From: Cercis canadensis
Lineage: Eukaryota; Streptophyta; Magnoliopsida; Fabales; Fabaceae
Length of the DNA: 64,000 nucleotides
Direction of reading: 5' to 3'
Assembly: GCA_003255065.1 (NCBI GenBank)
Contig: QAOA01007551.1
Location: 857,845 to 921,844 of the forward strand
Shown here: positions 40,125 to 58,618 of the stretch, in pieces
Numbering within the stretch: the first letter of the stretch is position 1
How the letters are laid out: every line of letters begins with the position of its first letter
The notes under the pieces: model-generated
Seen by the model: the letters and a program-made list of their open reading frames with translations, nothing else
Told to the model about the DNA's origin: nothing
Database searches by the model: none
Made by a program: the position numbers and the translations under genes

Positions 40125-40415
40125 TCACTTGTATAGTTGAATATACAGGTATGAGGTACACTGGTACAACAATTGAACTTTAGTTGTGGATGCAAAACTT
40201 TGCTCAAATTGAGAAGCTTTTCTCTCAACTTGCTCAATACAAGAGGCTACTTCGAAATTCCTGTTGTTTCTAGTATTTTGCTGCCATAGATGCTCAATTT
40301 GTAGGTACATTATGCTCTCTTCATATCTGAGTTTGACCATATTATTATGGACCAGAATTGCTCTTCTCAGCATTTCTGTTGACTGCTTGCTTTGTGACAG
40401 TGAAGGTGGTAACAT
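40125..40415 (-). CDS. Unrecognised 96-aa frame with helical, Gln/Glu-rich content
   Basis: The frame begins MLPPSLSQSKQSTEMLRRAI and continues with a probable coiled coil (IEHLWQQNTRNNRN, CIEQVERKASQFEQ). Two stops lie just upstream, so it is not an obvious internal exon. It sits in the part of array unit 1 that has no match in unit 2, next to the NC-domain fragment. It may be a captured exon; no family is recognised. Confidence 0.25.
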   Translation of the reverse strand: MLPPSLSQSKQSTEMLRRAILVHNNMVKLRYEESIMYLQIEHLWQQNTRNNRNFEVASCIEQVERKASQFEQSFASTTKVQLLYQCTSYLYIQLYK

Positions 40416-40934
40416 CTGCCCAGCTGGTGGAGTTGGAATTTATTATCTCTGCTGTTACTTAGTTTCAACTATTAGGTGACAAATATTCTTATATCTCTGT
40501 ATGTTTACTTTCATTTTCTATGAAATTACTTTTTTTTTTCATTGCTGGGGCTGAAAGTATTTGTATGTTTGACACTTCTATGAGCAAGTGAATGGACAGC
40601 CATCAGAATTTTTATTACATAGGTATCAGATGTTGTTAAATGCTAATGTTCCACCCTGCAAGCTTTCTTGGCAGAGCACAAGCTTCAGATTTGAAAATCA
40701 ACTAAGACAGATTCACAGAAAAAACCCCACCGAGCCAATAGTAGCATACGCACATAAAAAAGAAGTATAGATTTAAGTCCTTGGAGATAACTAAGGCGGC
40801 TTCAGGAAACACCAATTCTTCAAACAAACCAAATCATAACAACCCAATAAAATTTCGGATAAGAAACTCAATTCAAACAAACACTCAATAAGTAAAAGAA
40901 ATCAAAGACCAGGAAAAGAGAAATACCGATTCAA

Positions 40935-42620
40935 AGCGAGATTTTTCAATTTGGGGCTTTTGGTTTCAATTTGCTTCAAGATAGAGGGAGGAAAAAAAAT
41001 TGATGAGGGGTGATGTTTGATGTGGGAAAATGGGAAAATTGATGTTCAATTGAAATGCAATTTTTCTCTCTCTTTGTTTCTATCATTATGGGGAAATGGG
41101 AGCTAGAGCAACCTTTTATTAATGCCTTGGAAATGGTGCTTACAAGTTACAAAGTAAAAGCCATTATTACTTGATTCCTTCTTCAATGCTTCGTGGGTTA
41201 AGGGATTAATGCACAATTGTTGGCTACAAAGAGAGAGTTGAGAAGAAAATCGCCAACCGAACCAAACCAAATAGAGTTTGGCTGGTTTGGTTTGGTTTGA
41301 TTTTGCTCTAAAAAAATTCAAAAATTTAACCAAATCGAACCGAGATAACTTGGTTAGTTCGGTAATCGGTTTGGGGTGTAAACCGGACCGATTACACCCC
41401 TAATCTTAATATTATTCAATTCAATTGTAGGCTATTTGGTGTGGAAAACTTGACATAAAAATCTAAGAGAATGTGTTTTTCAATTAAGTACATGCTACAT
41501 TGTGAGAGATTACTAAAATATCCTAATGTTATGCAGTTATTTAGTTTATATGTGATTATTATGTGTAAGTTATATGATTATTTTATTCCTATATATGGCT
41601 ATCATGTTTAAATATAATTAGAATAATCTTTGGCACATTTTAGTCTTTCTTTTTTCAACTTCTTTTCTTCAACTACTTAAATCTAAGAGGAAAAAACTGG
41701 TTAAGTGACCAAAATAATACAATTTTATAAAAGAATTACATAAATGGAACTATTTTTATTAAAATAGAATTTTTTAAAATAACAAAGATAATCTCACCAT
41801 CTCCCAATTAGTAGAACCAAAAAGTCCTACCAAATGTGAGCAAAAAGAATAAGAAGAAGAATGGTGGCTCGAAAGAGAAAGAGAGAGAACAATCAACAAA
41901 AAGATGTTGGGCTAGAGAAAGAGAAAGAGAAAAAGTATGCGGGGCAAAAGAAAGAGAAAGACTTTTGCGAGACCCCTTAGATCTCGCTAATCCCATTTTG
42001 CACAATTATATTTAAATGAAAACAACCTCATTTAGGTAATTTTTTTTTTTATAAAACTATATTATTTTGGTCAATTAACTAGAAAAAACTCTTTATCATA
42101 CTTTATAAGTAGACGATGCTTCAACCTCCATTCACCCGACTTTAACGTGTATTTAAAATGTTTTAAATTGCAAAAAAAAAAAAAATGTCGTTTGAAAAAA
42201 AACATTTATAAATCTTTTAAAAATAGTAATATTAATAAAATATCACGTATTATATAAAAAATTATTTGTAAATAAATTTTAATTTTTTTGTTCTTAACAT
42301 GTTATTTAAAAAAAATTATTTATAAATAAATTTAATCCAATAAAATTTTAATGTTCCAAACACTATATTACCCTTTTTTCCCTATTTCTCTTTCTCTTTC
42401 TCTTTCACTTTTTGTTTTTATTTTTTAGGATATTTAAATTACAATGTTATTTACATTCATTTTTATGAAATTCCATCATGAGAATAATATATATTTAAGT
42501 ATCTAATAGTAGCATATAGCATCAATAATGTTTTGATCTTAGGCGTTTTAAAATCTCTTTGACTATAAAATATGGATAGACAAGTACATTGTTATATGAT
42601 GACACATTTGCTCAAACCTT
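40935..42620. repeat. Distal flank of array unit 1
   Basis: It is collinear with about 55,635-57,130 and 58,397-58,430 in unit 2. Shared marks include GGGCTTTTGGTTTCAATTT, CCTTTTATTAATGCCT and ACAATCAACAAAAAGATGTT. A hAT-like end (ACCGATTACACCCCTA, up to 41,401) is present in both. No gene is seen. Confidence 0.8.
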
Positions 42621-42639
42621 TAACCTAAAAATTTAAGGG

Positions 42640-42935
42640 GTAAATAAAATACGCATTTTTGGCCATATTATGTTCGCACAATTAATTTAGGGTAATCGTC
42701 AAAAGACGGATGCTGTGGGGTGCCTAACACCTTCTCCACACATAAACATACTTCCGAACCCTCTTTGGTTCGCAGACCGTCATTTATTATTATTATTATT
42801 AAAAATAAGTTTTTCAATTGTTTTCCATTTTTATAATATAATTGGTGGCGACTCCAAGTTTTCTTTTGAAAACTAGTATTTTATTTTTTAAATTCACTAT
42901 CCGCGTCGTAACAACTTTCGGGTACGTTGTGACAA
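42640..42935. mobile_element. LTR-retrotransposon fragment (fossil)
   Basis: The words GTGGGGTGCCTAACACCTTC and TTGGTGGCGACTCCAAG are characteristic of the LTR end and adjacent leader of a common plant Ty3/gypsy lineage. Only a fragment remains, with no coding region. It is broken and old. It directly abuts the inverted OPR fragment. Confidence 0.6.
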
Positions 42936-43885
42936 TGTGTAAATGGAAAAATCACTTGACCAATGAAAGTTATGCAACCTGTCCTATTTTCAATGTGATA
43001 TAAATAACTTTTTGGCGATTTGTAAGCCCATATTATTTCAGGTACAATTAACTTCTGTTCAAACCTCTGTTTTTCACTAATGTACCTTCTATGCAAATAT
43101 GGAATTGCTGCATGAAATTGGTGGTCTAACCTCACACATTTCACATTTTAAATAATGTAATCAGAGTTATTAAGAATTTTGCTTAAAATCACACATGACA
43201 ACTTAATATTAGTTGTTACTGCACATCTCCACTTTGACAACAATCAAATTACTTGGGATGACATCGGTCTTAATGAAGTTGAACAGCCTCTTCTATCCCT
43301 CAGAAGGGGCAAAAGAAAAATTAAAGCGCCTCCCTAGGAACACAAAGTTTGTTGTCATTTTAGGTACTGGGAAATTTTGATAATCAGTATAGTGGTTCCC
43401 TCTTCCAAGACAATGGCTCCTTAAAATTAGTTGCTTTTCTATACAAGTGATGTTTTAGGTATGCATTTTACCTCTCTTTTTCTACCTTTAGAAGTAGTGA
43501 TATCCATATAGCTAAAGGTGAAGCTATGCAATGAATTCATTTTCAGTTCTAGACATGTGCAGGTGGTATAATATCATATAGTTATATTATTTTGGTGTGA
43601 GAAGTATGAGGAGCCCTCTAATCTACATTTTTCTTCATGTGACATAAGAAAGGTTTAGTACAAATGGCTCCAACTCACACTCCTCCTCTGCCTCTCTCTA
43701 TTGGTTAGATATAGAGAAGATTGTCAATTATCATTATTGAGTTCTTTTAGGAGAAGAGACTACCTATTTTCAAGATTTCAATGTAATATTCCATTGAATA
43801 CTACTGTATCAAAAAGCGTGATTTGGATGGTCAATATAAACCATTATATTATGTTTTGTTTGAACAGAATATCAACCAACTCACC
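42936..43885 (+). pseudogene. Inverted OPR intron fragment
   Basis: It is the reverse complement of the OPR-B/OPR-D intron 3 (about 35,172-36,180), at roughly 90-93% identity with small indels. It ends at the intron 3 acceptor plus about 12 bases of exon 4 (ACAG then AATATCAACCAA). Relative to the array it is in the opposite orientation. It shows that at least one more OPR-B-type gene existed and was rearranged. Confidence 0.85.
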
Positions 43886-44046
43886 ACTATGGACTATGGA
43901 GTCTGGCCGATGTGGGACCAGGAGAAGAAGAGTTGAAGACGAAAGAAGAAGAATAGCTAAACTTGAATAGGAAAGATTCGAAAGAAATTTTTGGTTTATA
44001 AATTTTTACAGATTTTATCTCACGAGAAACACGATTCTGAACCCCA

Positions 44047-44077
<31 letters not shown>

Positions 44078-44640
44078 CTTCTCTGTTTGAGGTAGTGCCA
44101 TAGGCTGTGGTGTTTTTAAAAAAATTCATTAGGTTTCCAAACAAGCAATTATGGGTATTAGGTTGATGATTTATTGACAAGAAAGAACACGTGGCATTTT
44201 TATAGGGGAAAAGATCTAAAATGACTGGGGCTAATGTTCCTCTCATATAAATTTTTGTTTGTTGAAAGAGTGTCTTTTTCTTCTATGGATTCTTTTATTA
44301 AATTTCGTTTGTGCAGTTGTCTCTAAATTGTTGATCAATGAATCTGGGTTGGTGAAGTTGTTCATTCTATGTTCTTGCCAACTGTTCCATTAATGATATT
44401 GACAGGATTAACGAAAACAATAAAGACACTTTGTGAATTAAAAAAAAAAATTAGAAAAAAATTGTTAAGGAAATTTGAGGTAAAATTAGAAGACGAAAAA
44501 AGAAATTTGGCCTTAAAAAATTTTAGGAGGAAGTATAAGAGCGATGTCAATCATTGGTTAAATTGGATTGGCCTTAATAAATATTGATTTTCTTCTTGAT
44601 AAGAAAATTAAACATCTTTTTTTCTTAATTTTGCTGGGAA
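43886..44640. other. Intergenic DNA with (CT)n microsatellite
   Basis: A CT run lies at about 44,045-44,075. No gene is recognised. Collinearity with the OPR-A 3' flank starts only after about 44,650. Confidence 0.5.
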
Positions 44641-44950
44641 TATCAAGCATTTGAATGAGAAAGAAAAAGAAGAAATGGTCAGAGAAGAAAGAAAACGAGA
44701 GAACAATGTCACCATAGCAAATGTCTGCGTTTGTCTCATTTTCAACCAATTCCTCTTATTTTCACATATTCAAATACACATCACAACTAAACCATCACGA
44801 GCTCATTTAGCTGAGTCTTACCACACAGTGGATATTGCAAAGCAAAATCAGGCATGTGGACGTTGCCCAACATTTATTGTACACATGCAAATAGTGACAT
44901 TTTACACTAGACCTTCCAAATAAGGAAAGCTCATAAAGAAGCATTCTCAC

Positions 44951-47335
<2,385 letters not shown>

Positions 47336-47419
47336 TTTTGACAAGCGTTATATGGTTTTTTCTTCTGCAACTTCTATGTTTGGTTATCTGAGAATGAACA
47401 AATGGAAATTTTGATTGAG

Positions 47420-47427
47420 TATTTATA
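47420..47427 (-). promoter_or_regulatory. TATA box of OPR-C
   Basis: Minus strand TATAAATA, about 85 bp before the ATG and identical in sequence and placement to that of OPR-A. Unlike OPR-A, the upstream promoter continues without a hAT insertion. Confidence 0.65.
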
Positions 47428-48313
47428 GAATTGTAGAAGATTCTAGAGACTTTTAGTGTACGTACCCCTTTTTCAATTTGGTATCACCGACAAAACAAGG
47501 AATTCATGTGGTGACGTATTGGAGTGCGTAGGAAATAGGAACCGATTGAATAAGGAGGTTTTGGATGTGGTATGCTATATCATATGGTGATGTATTGGAG
47601 TGCGTAGGAACTAGGAACCGATTGGATAAACAGGTTTCTTAAATAGTTTTGATACATGTGGTATGTCATACATACCACATGAAATAATAAATGTGTAAAT
47701 GATATGTGTAGTTTATAATTTTAAGTTACTAATTTTTAAGTTTATTTGAAAAAATGTGATAAATTATATTTTGTATCTAGTAAAATATGAAAATTATATC
47801 TTAATAAATACTTGTCATATCAATGTGGTATAATATACCCATGTAGTATTATAGAATTTTCAATTGTATAACTGTAGCATTGGTCCCTTTCTAGTTTTGA
47901 GTCATTTGACTGTCGACACTTGGTATATTTTAAGGCATTATTAGTGATCAAATTTCACTTTTCTTTCTTTTTCCTGGTCAATCACCTCTAAATAAGAAAA
48001 GTTTTACAAGAAATGGACCATATGCATTAAAAATTTGGGGGAGATTATGTGTATATTTGGACTAGTTTATTTTGTTTTTCAAATAATTCAAAAGCTTTTC
48101 TTTCAAGTTTTTGATCATAGATTATTAATTATTTTACTATTACTTATATTTTTTTTTTACCTAATTGTCTTTAGATATTTATTTCATTATAAAAGTGCTT
48201 TATATCCCTTTTAGTAATTAGACATTTAAAATTGATTTTTTTTCATATAATCGAAACCAAAACTAATTATAAAAATCACTTTTGGACTAACTTATCTAAA
48301 CATAAATAAATTA

Positions 48314-49334
48314 CGAAAAACTGCAAAAAAACCCCTTTCAACTATGTCCTATGTGTGGTTTATCCTCAAAACTTCAAAAACATAGGGAAGACTTTCTTGA
48401 ACTTTTAAAATGTGTACTTTAGCCTCAAGACCCTAACGTCCGTCCATTAATAGACGGAAAGTAGCACGTGCCATGCACTTGATGTGATTAATCTGGGTCA
48501 TAGTGCAATTTATAGGGGTATAAATGAAAATAAATTTATAAAATCAGAGCCAAAAAGTAATATTCAAAATTTGTCAAGGCCAAACGATAATGTTCAAAAT
48601 TTGTCATCTTCAACATCCAGCGACTATCCATTTTCCAGAAGTTGACTTGTTTTCGAATCTATTCGGATTCTCTTCATATCCCTTTCATTTCTCAACTAAA
48701 ATTTGCAAATTGCATACCGTTTTAAAGCTTCTAAAATTTACAACAATATTTTGCTATTAGTTTTAAGATTAAATCTCAAAATGAAGCACAAAAAGTGAGA
48801 GACAACAATAGCAGCGGTACTCCTTCTTCCTTTGGTTCATGAAAGCTTGATCTCAAAAAACAGCAACAATAGCTTTGAAATATTTAGAGAATTGAAACCT
48901 CCAAGGTTATGCTTCCAATCCCTTCTTCTATCTCCCTCTTCGATATTCTAATGGAACTCAATAATAGTAAAGAAGAAATCTCACAACCCAAATCGTTCCC
49001 TATAACAAATAGCAGCCAGCAATTTAATCGATGCACAAATTTCACTTCAATGCAGCCCCGAATCAATGTGTATTGTCTTTCCTCTTCAATCATGTAGAAT
49101 TTCTAGGGATTTCAATGAATTTTTCTCTTTCAAAAACTCTGCGTCAAGGGAGAAGGAGGAAAGAACTCACTTGGAACTCACATGCCACTTTCCGTCCATT
49201 AATGGACAGACATCAGGGTCTTGGAAGTAAAACGCACATTTTAAAAGTTCAATGAAGTCTTCTCTACATTTTTTAAGTTTTGGATTAAACTGCACATAGG
49301 GCATAGTTAAATGGGGGGTTTTTGGATTTTTCCC
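48314..49334. mobile_element. Non-autonomous Mutator-like element (MULE), copy 2
   Basis: Same position and ends as copy 1 (29,465-30,439). The right target duplication AATAGATTA is exact, the left is AATAAATTA. About 1,021 bp; it has a 40-bp-scale extra segment near 48,570 in which a CAAAATTTGTCA motif is repeated. No transposase. Confidence 0.85.
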
Positions 49335-49974
49335 AATAGATTATTTAACAATTGATATTTCTTTGTAATTGATAAAACACATAATTTATTATTTCTAAGC
49401 TAATCTAAACACACTAAGCTACCCCTCACATGTAGTTAAGTGATTTTAAGTGGGACTCATTTAATAAATTTAGTGTTATTGGAAATATCTTAACAAACTG
49501 AGTTACTCAGTATATGTTAGAACAATTAGTGTTATTGTAATAAATACAATTAATGAAGAATTTCAATCTATAACATTTGCACATGAGAAGCCAAATAAAT
49601 TTATTAGGAAAACGAGTCACATAACATATCTCTACTTCTACTTATAAAATGTAACCTTAATTAAATATAGAGTTATTTTATTTTATTTAAAAGGCATACT
49701 ATGTCTCTCTAAAAATAAAAGAAAATATGACTTTGAGCATAGAGGATTATTGCTTTTATTATATAACTAATTTTGACTATGTCCATGTGACAAATAAAAT
49801 CAGATAATATATACTTAAACATTATATACATAAGAGATACTAGATAAAACTCCTTTAATAGAACATACATTACATTATTTCCAATAAAAAAAAAAATCTT
49901 ATGAAAATATATTAGCATAGTCATTTTCCTTTCAAAAATCAAATATAGTTCAACCAATGAGATCTCTAACCAAA

Positions 49975-50425
49975 TTAGAGATTCAGCAGACATTTTTGCA
50001 AAGAACAATCTCTTTTCTCTGCGAGTTCTGGACGTTGTGTGAATGATTATCTGAGATTTAGCGAAAATCAAATTGGGTATTTGTACAATTGAAAGGGATA
50101 GCAAATCATAACTTAGATGGTGTTTGGTATCATGAATATTAAAACATTCATGAGAAAGTGAGTATGAGCATAAAAATTTTCTACATTTCGTACAAGAGAT
50201 AAAAAAATCATTTTCAAGCATAAAAGATACCTGAGAATAGAATGTTACACTGAGAGTTAGAATAAAACTTTTCCACCCGAGAGGGTGGGAATAAAATTTT
50301 TATTCCCTATACCAAATACCACCTTAGGAACTTGTTGTGGTAATGGGTGCTGGCATTTTGGACAAAGTGTTCAATGTGTGATGACGTGAGGGTGTGCATT
50401 GGGTGCTACTGCTTACTTTGAGACC
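49975..50425 (-). pseudogene. Remnant of a lost OPR gene, copy 2
   Basis: Same structure and same breakpoint as 31,655-32,095. The OPR-like ATG is at 49,993 down, followed by MSAES and then unrelated sequence. The remnant frame stays open for some distance, but the downstream residues are not OPR. Confidence 0.8.
50116..50323. mobile_element. Tourist-like MITE, copy 2
   Basis: GATGGTGTTTGGTAT to CCAAATACCACC with flanking TTA on both sides, matching copy 1. Its presence at the same site in both spacers dates it before the segmental duplication. Confidence 0.85.
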
Positions 50426-51645
50426 CGACTAAAAATCTCGTTTGGCAATTTTTGTTAGGGAGATCTCTTGGCTCTCAGGCACTAATCGAATAATCACCTC
50501 TAAGGACCAAAAAAGTGATTTGGAAGCAACCTTTTAAGTGGACCTCTGTTTGTTCTCTCGTAGAATCTCATGTATATCATTGAAACCCTACCCAGTAACA
50601 TTAGAGTCACATATCCTTACTACCAAATTTATTACCAACAAACACGTAACTTATGTCACGTTGAAATATTTTTTGTACTATTTTGATTTTACATTATACT
50701 ATACATAATAATTAATATAATTTTTTTGATATGACATAATCAATATAATTTAAATTTTATTAAATTTACCTAAATTTTTTAAATATAATTTAAATAGTAA
50801 TTTAGTAAAATTTAAATTACATTTGTACTAATAATGCAATATAAAGTTAAAATAGTAAAAAAAAAATAAAAACAAAAACAAAAGTCCTCGACATGACTTA
50901 TGGGATGCGGTGTAGGCTAGCAACGCCCAATTATTTTACTTATTGGATTCGCAGCACAAGAATCGCACATAAGCATATTGACCCGTTGTGGTTGGAAGTT
51001 GATGCCTCCAAAGATTCGATTCTAAGGCTTTGTAGACTGCATTCTGTCTACATTCACTTGATTGTTATGGTTTTTTGCACACTTTCTCTTGCTCTTATTT
51101 GGTTTTAGGCAAAGTCTAACAGACCCAATAATTCAAAGCCAAGTCTTGAGGTCATTGTCAGAGCAAATTATAACTAAAAGAAAAAAAACTAGTCTTTGTT
51201 CTCATTCGGAGCGCATAAAATATGGGGCAGCGCATGTAATGCCAAATCATGCTTGGCACCGGTGATAATTTTCTCCTACGTGCAACTTAGCCAAGCCTAT
51301 TCTATTTATATTAGGGTCAGCATTATGCTACTCCTACTCTCTTTGAGTGGGGTTTTAGGTAGGGTTTAGTATAACCTATTATGCCATTTTAGTGTATAAC
51401 AGTTAATTTTTATGTAAAATTCATAAACAATACGATATATAAAAACATATCAAAAAGCATGCCTAAAAATAATTACTTCTTAGTGTCATTGCAAAAATAA
51501 TTATCAAGAAAAAATCAGTTAGCTAGATTTTCCCCAATGCTTCTTGTTGAAATTATAGTGACATTCTTGTACTACCCCTCCAAATAGGTATTTGCAAGAT
51601 GACAACTTATTAAACAAGGACGAATGTTTGAAATAACATTCTCAC

Positions 51646-54680
<3,035 letters not shown>

Positions 54681-54765
54681 TTTTGCGAAGTAGAATATCT
54701 TTGCTCTGCAACTTCTGAGAGTTCTGTCTCTGATTATCTGGGAATCAAGAGATCACCCAATTGGG

Positions 54766-54773
54766 TATTTATG
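54766..54773 (-). promoter_or_regulatory. TATA-like box of OPR-D
   Basis: Minus strand CATAAATA, about 86 bp before the ATG, shared with OPR-B. Confidence 0.5.
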
Positions 54774-55498
54774 CAATTGAATACCGAGGGCAAATCATAG
54801 AAAAGGATTTTGCTGTGGTAATGGGTGCTGGCTTTTTGGACCTTTTGCACAGTGATGACGTGAGAGAGTGCGTTGGGGCTGCTACTGCTGCCGGAGGCTT
54901 TTTATCTTCATTGGACACTGCCTTTGGCAATAGCACAATATTCGCACATCCGGAGGCTTTATAGCTTTTGGGTATTGGTCACCAACAACAAATTAACAGT
55001 GCAACGACACCTGCACTCTCACCCTCCCACTTTTATTTTTTTATATCCAAAACCCCAAAAAGAGACCAGCTTTACCATGAATGAGAAGACGGAGACTATA
55101 TAGTAGCAACGAAATTGAAGAACATGGGTAATCATGGCTAATAGAAATGATGAAATTAATAGTATTAAGATTTAAATTTTGATTGATAATTTATATTTTG
55201 AGTTAATATTTGTTAGTTATTATTTATTTGTTAAAGATTAATAGTTGATATTTTTAATGGATAGAGAATTTTATAATTTTTAAATTTTATTTGATACATG
55301 TATTTTTTTAAAAATGCCGTACGGACAAAACCCATACCCATACCTTTGTTACATAGGTATTGACCTATTGTTAGTACAAAAAAAGAAAAAGTATTGACTT
55401 ACTGAGGAGAACTTAGACTTTTTTTTTTTTTTAATTTACTTTTGATGATGATTTTGGGTTCAAATATGATATTTTTAAGTCCTGATGACGATCTCAGT
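54774..55498. other. 5' flank of OPR-D, no gene
   Basis: The first 190 bp matches the OPR-B flank. Beyond about 54,950 the two flanks are unrelated. AT-rich, no recognisable gene. Confidence 0.5.
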
Positions 55499-56070
55499 TA
55501 GGGGTGTAAATTAAAATCACCAAACCGATGAAACCAACCGAAAGAAACATTGGGCTTTTGGTTTCTATTATTTTATTTTGTATTTTAAATTTGAATCAGT
55601 TAGGAGATTTAGTGGATATAGTTAGAGAAAGAAACATTGGGCTTTTGGTTTCAATTTCCTTCATGATAGAGAGAGGAAAAAAATTAATGAGTAGTGATGT
55701 TCGATGTGGGAAAATTGATGTTCAATTGAAATGCAATTTCTCTCTCTCTCTCTCTCTTTGTTTATGTATGGGAAAATGGGAGCTGATGCAACCTTTTATT
55801 AATGCCTAGGAGAGGGTGCTTACAAGTTACAAAGTAAAAGCCATTATTACTTGATTCCTTCTTCAATGCTTCATGGGTTATTGGATTTAATGCACAATTG
55901 CTGGCTACAAAGAGAGAGTTGAGAAGAAAACCAACCATCCAAATTGAACCAAATCGAGTTTGGCCAGCTCGGTTTTGCTTTAAAAAAAATTTAGAAATCG
56001 AACCGAACTAAGATAACTTGGTTGATTTGATAGTCGATTTGGAGTGTAAACGGGACTGATTACACCTCTA
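55499..56070. mobile_element. hAT-like non-autonomous element
   Basis: It starts TAGGGGTGTAAATT and ends GATTACACCTCTA, giving short terminal inverted repeats. The 8-bp flanks (ATCTCAGT and ATTTCAAT) match at 6 of 8. The right end is shared with unit 1 (41,401). No transposase. Confidence 0.55.
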
Positions 56071-57132
56071 ATTTCAATATTATTCAATTCAATTGTAGGC
56101 TATTTGGTGTGGAAAATTTGACATAAAAAATCTAAGAAAATGTGTTTTTCAATTAGGTACATACTACATTATGAGAGATTACTAAAATATCTTATTGTTA
56201 TGCACTTATTTAGTTTATATGTAATTATTATGTGTAAGTTATATGGATATTTTATTTCTATATATGACTATCATGTTTAAATATAATTAAAATAATCTTT
56301 GGCACATTTTAGTCTTTTTTTTTTTTTTTCAACTTCTTAAATCTAAGAGGAAAAAATTGGTTAAGTGACCAAAATAATACAATTTTATAAAAGAATTATG
56401 TAAACGGAATTGTTTTTATTAAAATATAATTTTTTTTAAAATAACAAAGATAGTCTCGCCATCTCCCAATTAGTAGAACCAAAAAGTCCTACCAAATGTT
56501 AACAAAAAGAATAAGAAGGAGAATGGTGGCTTGACAGAGAAAGAGAGAGAACAATCAACAAAAAGATGTTAGACTAGATAAAGAGAAAGAGAAAAAGTAT
56601 GTAGGGCAAAAGAAAGAGAGACTTTTGTGAGATCCCTTAGATCTTGCTAATCCCGTTTTGCACAATTATATTTTAATAAAAACAGCCTCATTTAGGTAAT
56701 TTTTTTTATTTATAAAATTGGATTATTTTGGTCAATTAACTAGAAAAAAACTCTTTATAATACTTTGTAAGTAGTAATGTGTATTTAAAATGTTTTAAAT
56801 TGAAAAAAAATGTCGTTTGAAAAAAAAATTATAAATCTTTGAAAAATAGTAATATTAATAAAATATCACGTATTATATAAAAAATCGTTTGTAAATAAAT
56901 TTTAAATTTTTTGTTCTTAACGTGTTATTTTAAAAAAATTATTTATAAATAAATTGAATCCAATAAAATTTTAATGTTCCAAACACCATATTACCATTTT
57001 TTTTCCTCTTTCTCTGTTACTTTTTATTTTTATTTTTAGAATATTTAAATTACAATGTTATTTACATTCTTTTTTATGAAAATTCCATCACAAGAATAAT
57101 ATATATTTAAGTATCTAATAGTAGTATATAGC

Positions 57133-58396
57133 AAGAAACTAAATGTCGTGCCGTTTCGTACGAAACGCACGAAATTTTTCTATTTCTCCCATGTACGACA
57201 CGAAACACTTGACTAGTTCAGAAATTCTGCCATTTCCATGGAAACAGGCATGTTTCGGAGGAAATAGAGAGAAACGCAAGAAATTTTCACGAGAGGTACG
57301 AAACAAACTGAAAAAGAATCAAGGGATAGAGGCCAAAGAGAGGGAGGGAGGGAGGGAGAGAGAGATAGATTGCAGAGGNGAGAGATAGATTGTAGAGGGA
57401 GAAGGAGACAGAGATCACAGCGGAAGAGAAAGAAAGAAATCACAGGGAAGAGATAGAAACAAATCACAGGAGAGGAGAGAGAAACAGGTAGCAGAGGAAA
57501 AGAGAGAAAGATGTAGTAGAGAGAGAGAATTACCAGACCTCAACCCATGAAAGCTTGGAATATGAATCTTCGGGTCCTTTAGCACAACTGGGTTTGTAGC
57601 TCAAACGACATCGTCATCCCATTATCAACATTACATACCAAATGCTCTCGGCAAAGCTCCACTGCTATAAATGGTGGGCGATTCAGACTTGAAATTGCAG
57701 GACGGCCACTGCCTCCCACATTTTCCTTAATCAGAGGAGGTGCATTAATCCCATTACTATATGTTTCACCACCAAAGACTCCAACTGCTGTTTGCATGCT
57801 CCTAAAATGCAATTTCTAGTGATTTTAGTTTACAATGCCTCCCAAGCATAGAAAGACTCCTAAGAAAATGCAAGAGGTTTTCTATGGGTACAAGAAATGA
57901 ACGGTGAGAGAGTAAGACTAAAGCAGCCAAAATGATTGTGTTTTGGGGAAAATAGTTACTTAACATTATATTATCTAATTCTATATAATTTTATCATCAT
58001 TATTATATTAAAAAATTTAAAATTAAAAAATTATTGCTTAAAAATATTTAAAACTTACAGTATAATATGTATTATGTAATTTGAGACTTAGAATATCATA
58101 TTTATTTTGCATTAAATTTTATGTATGCTAAATGTTGTCAAACTTATAAATCTTGATTATATTAATGTTATTTATTTAAAAATGTAATTATTTAATATTA
58201 GACTCTCTAATTTTATATATCTATACCAATAATATTATGTTACAATTTTTTAAAATTAAAAAAAATATATTACTTAAAATTAATTGAAATATTTCTTAAA
58301 AAATCTTCCATTTCCATGAAATTTCTATAAAATTTCCGAAACGTTTCCGTTTCTTAAGTGACCAAAACGGTACCTCGACACGACATTTAGTTCCTT
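57133..58396. mobile_element. TIR element of unknown superfamily with a possible captured exon
   Basis: It begins AAGAAACTAAATGTCGTGCC and ends, read inward, AAGGAACTAAATGTCGTGTC, about 20-bp inverted termini. It is 1.26 kb and replaces about 90 bp of the OPR-B flank. A GA-rich tract (57,340-57,530, with one N at 57,379) and a minus-strand frame (57,812 down; contains MQTAVGVFGGETYSNG and FIAVELCREHL, then a donor-like GTATGT) lie inside. The frame looks like a captured host exon, but the parent is not recognised. Confidence 0.6.
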
Positions 58397-58453
58397 GATG
58401 ATGACACATTTGCTCAAACCTCTAACCTAATATAAATTACCATAACCCTTATG

Positions 58454-58569
58454 TAGAGCTGGAAAAATGAGCTAGACTTGTTTTAGCCTAAAAAAAGAAA
58501 GATTAGGTTTTAAAAATCCTAACCTAGATAGAACCAGACCAATTTGGCTTGGCTTGAATTGGCTCATTG

Positions 58570-58618
<49 letters not shown>

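Larger units (their letters stand above)
47530..51470. repeat. Inter-OPR spacer, copy 2
   Basis: It is collinear with 28,542-33,145 but lacks the hAT element and the 28,721 MITE. It contains the same Mutator-like element, OPR remnant and Tourist-like MITE in the same order. No intact gene is seen. Confidence 0.85.

Noticed and set aside
57579-57812. Intact small host gene
   Set aside because: It lies within a TIR element, has splice-like borders within the frame and no proper start context; a captured exon is more likely.
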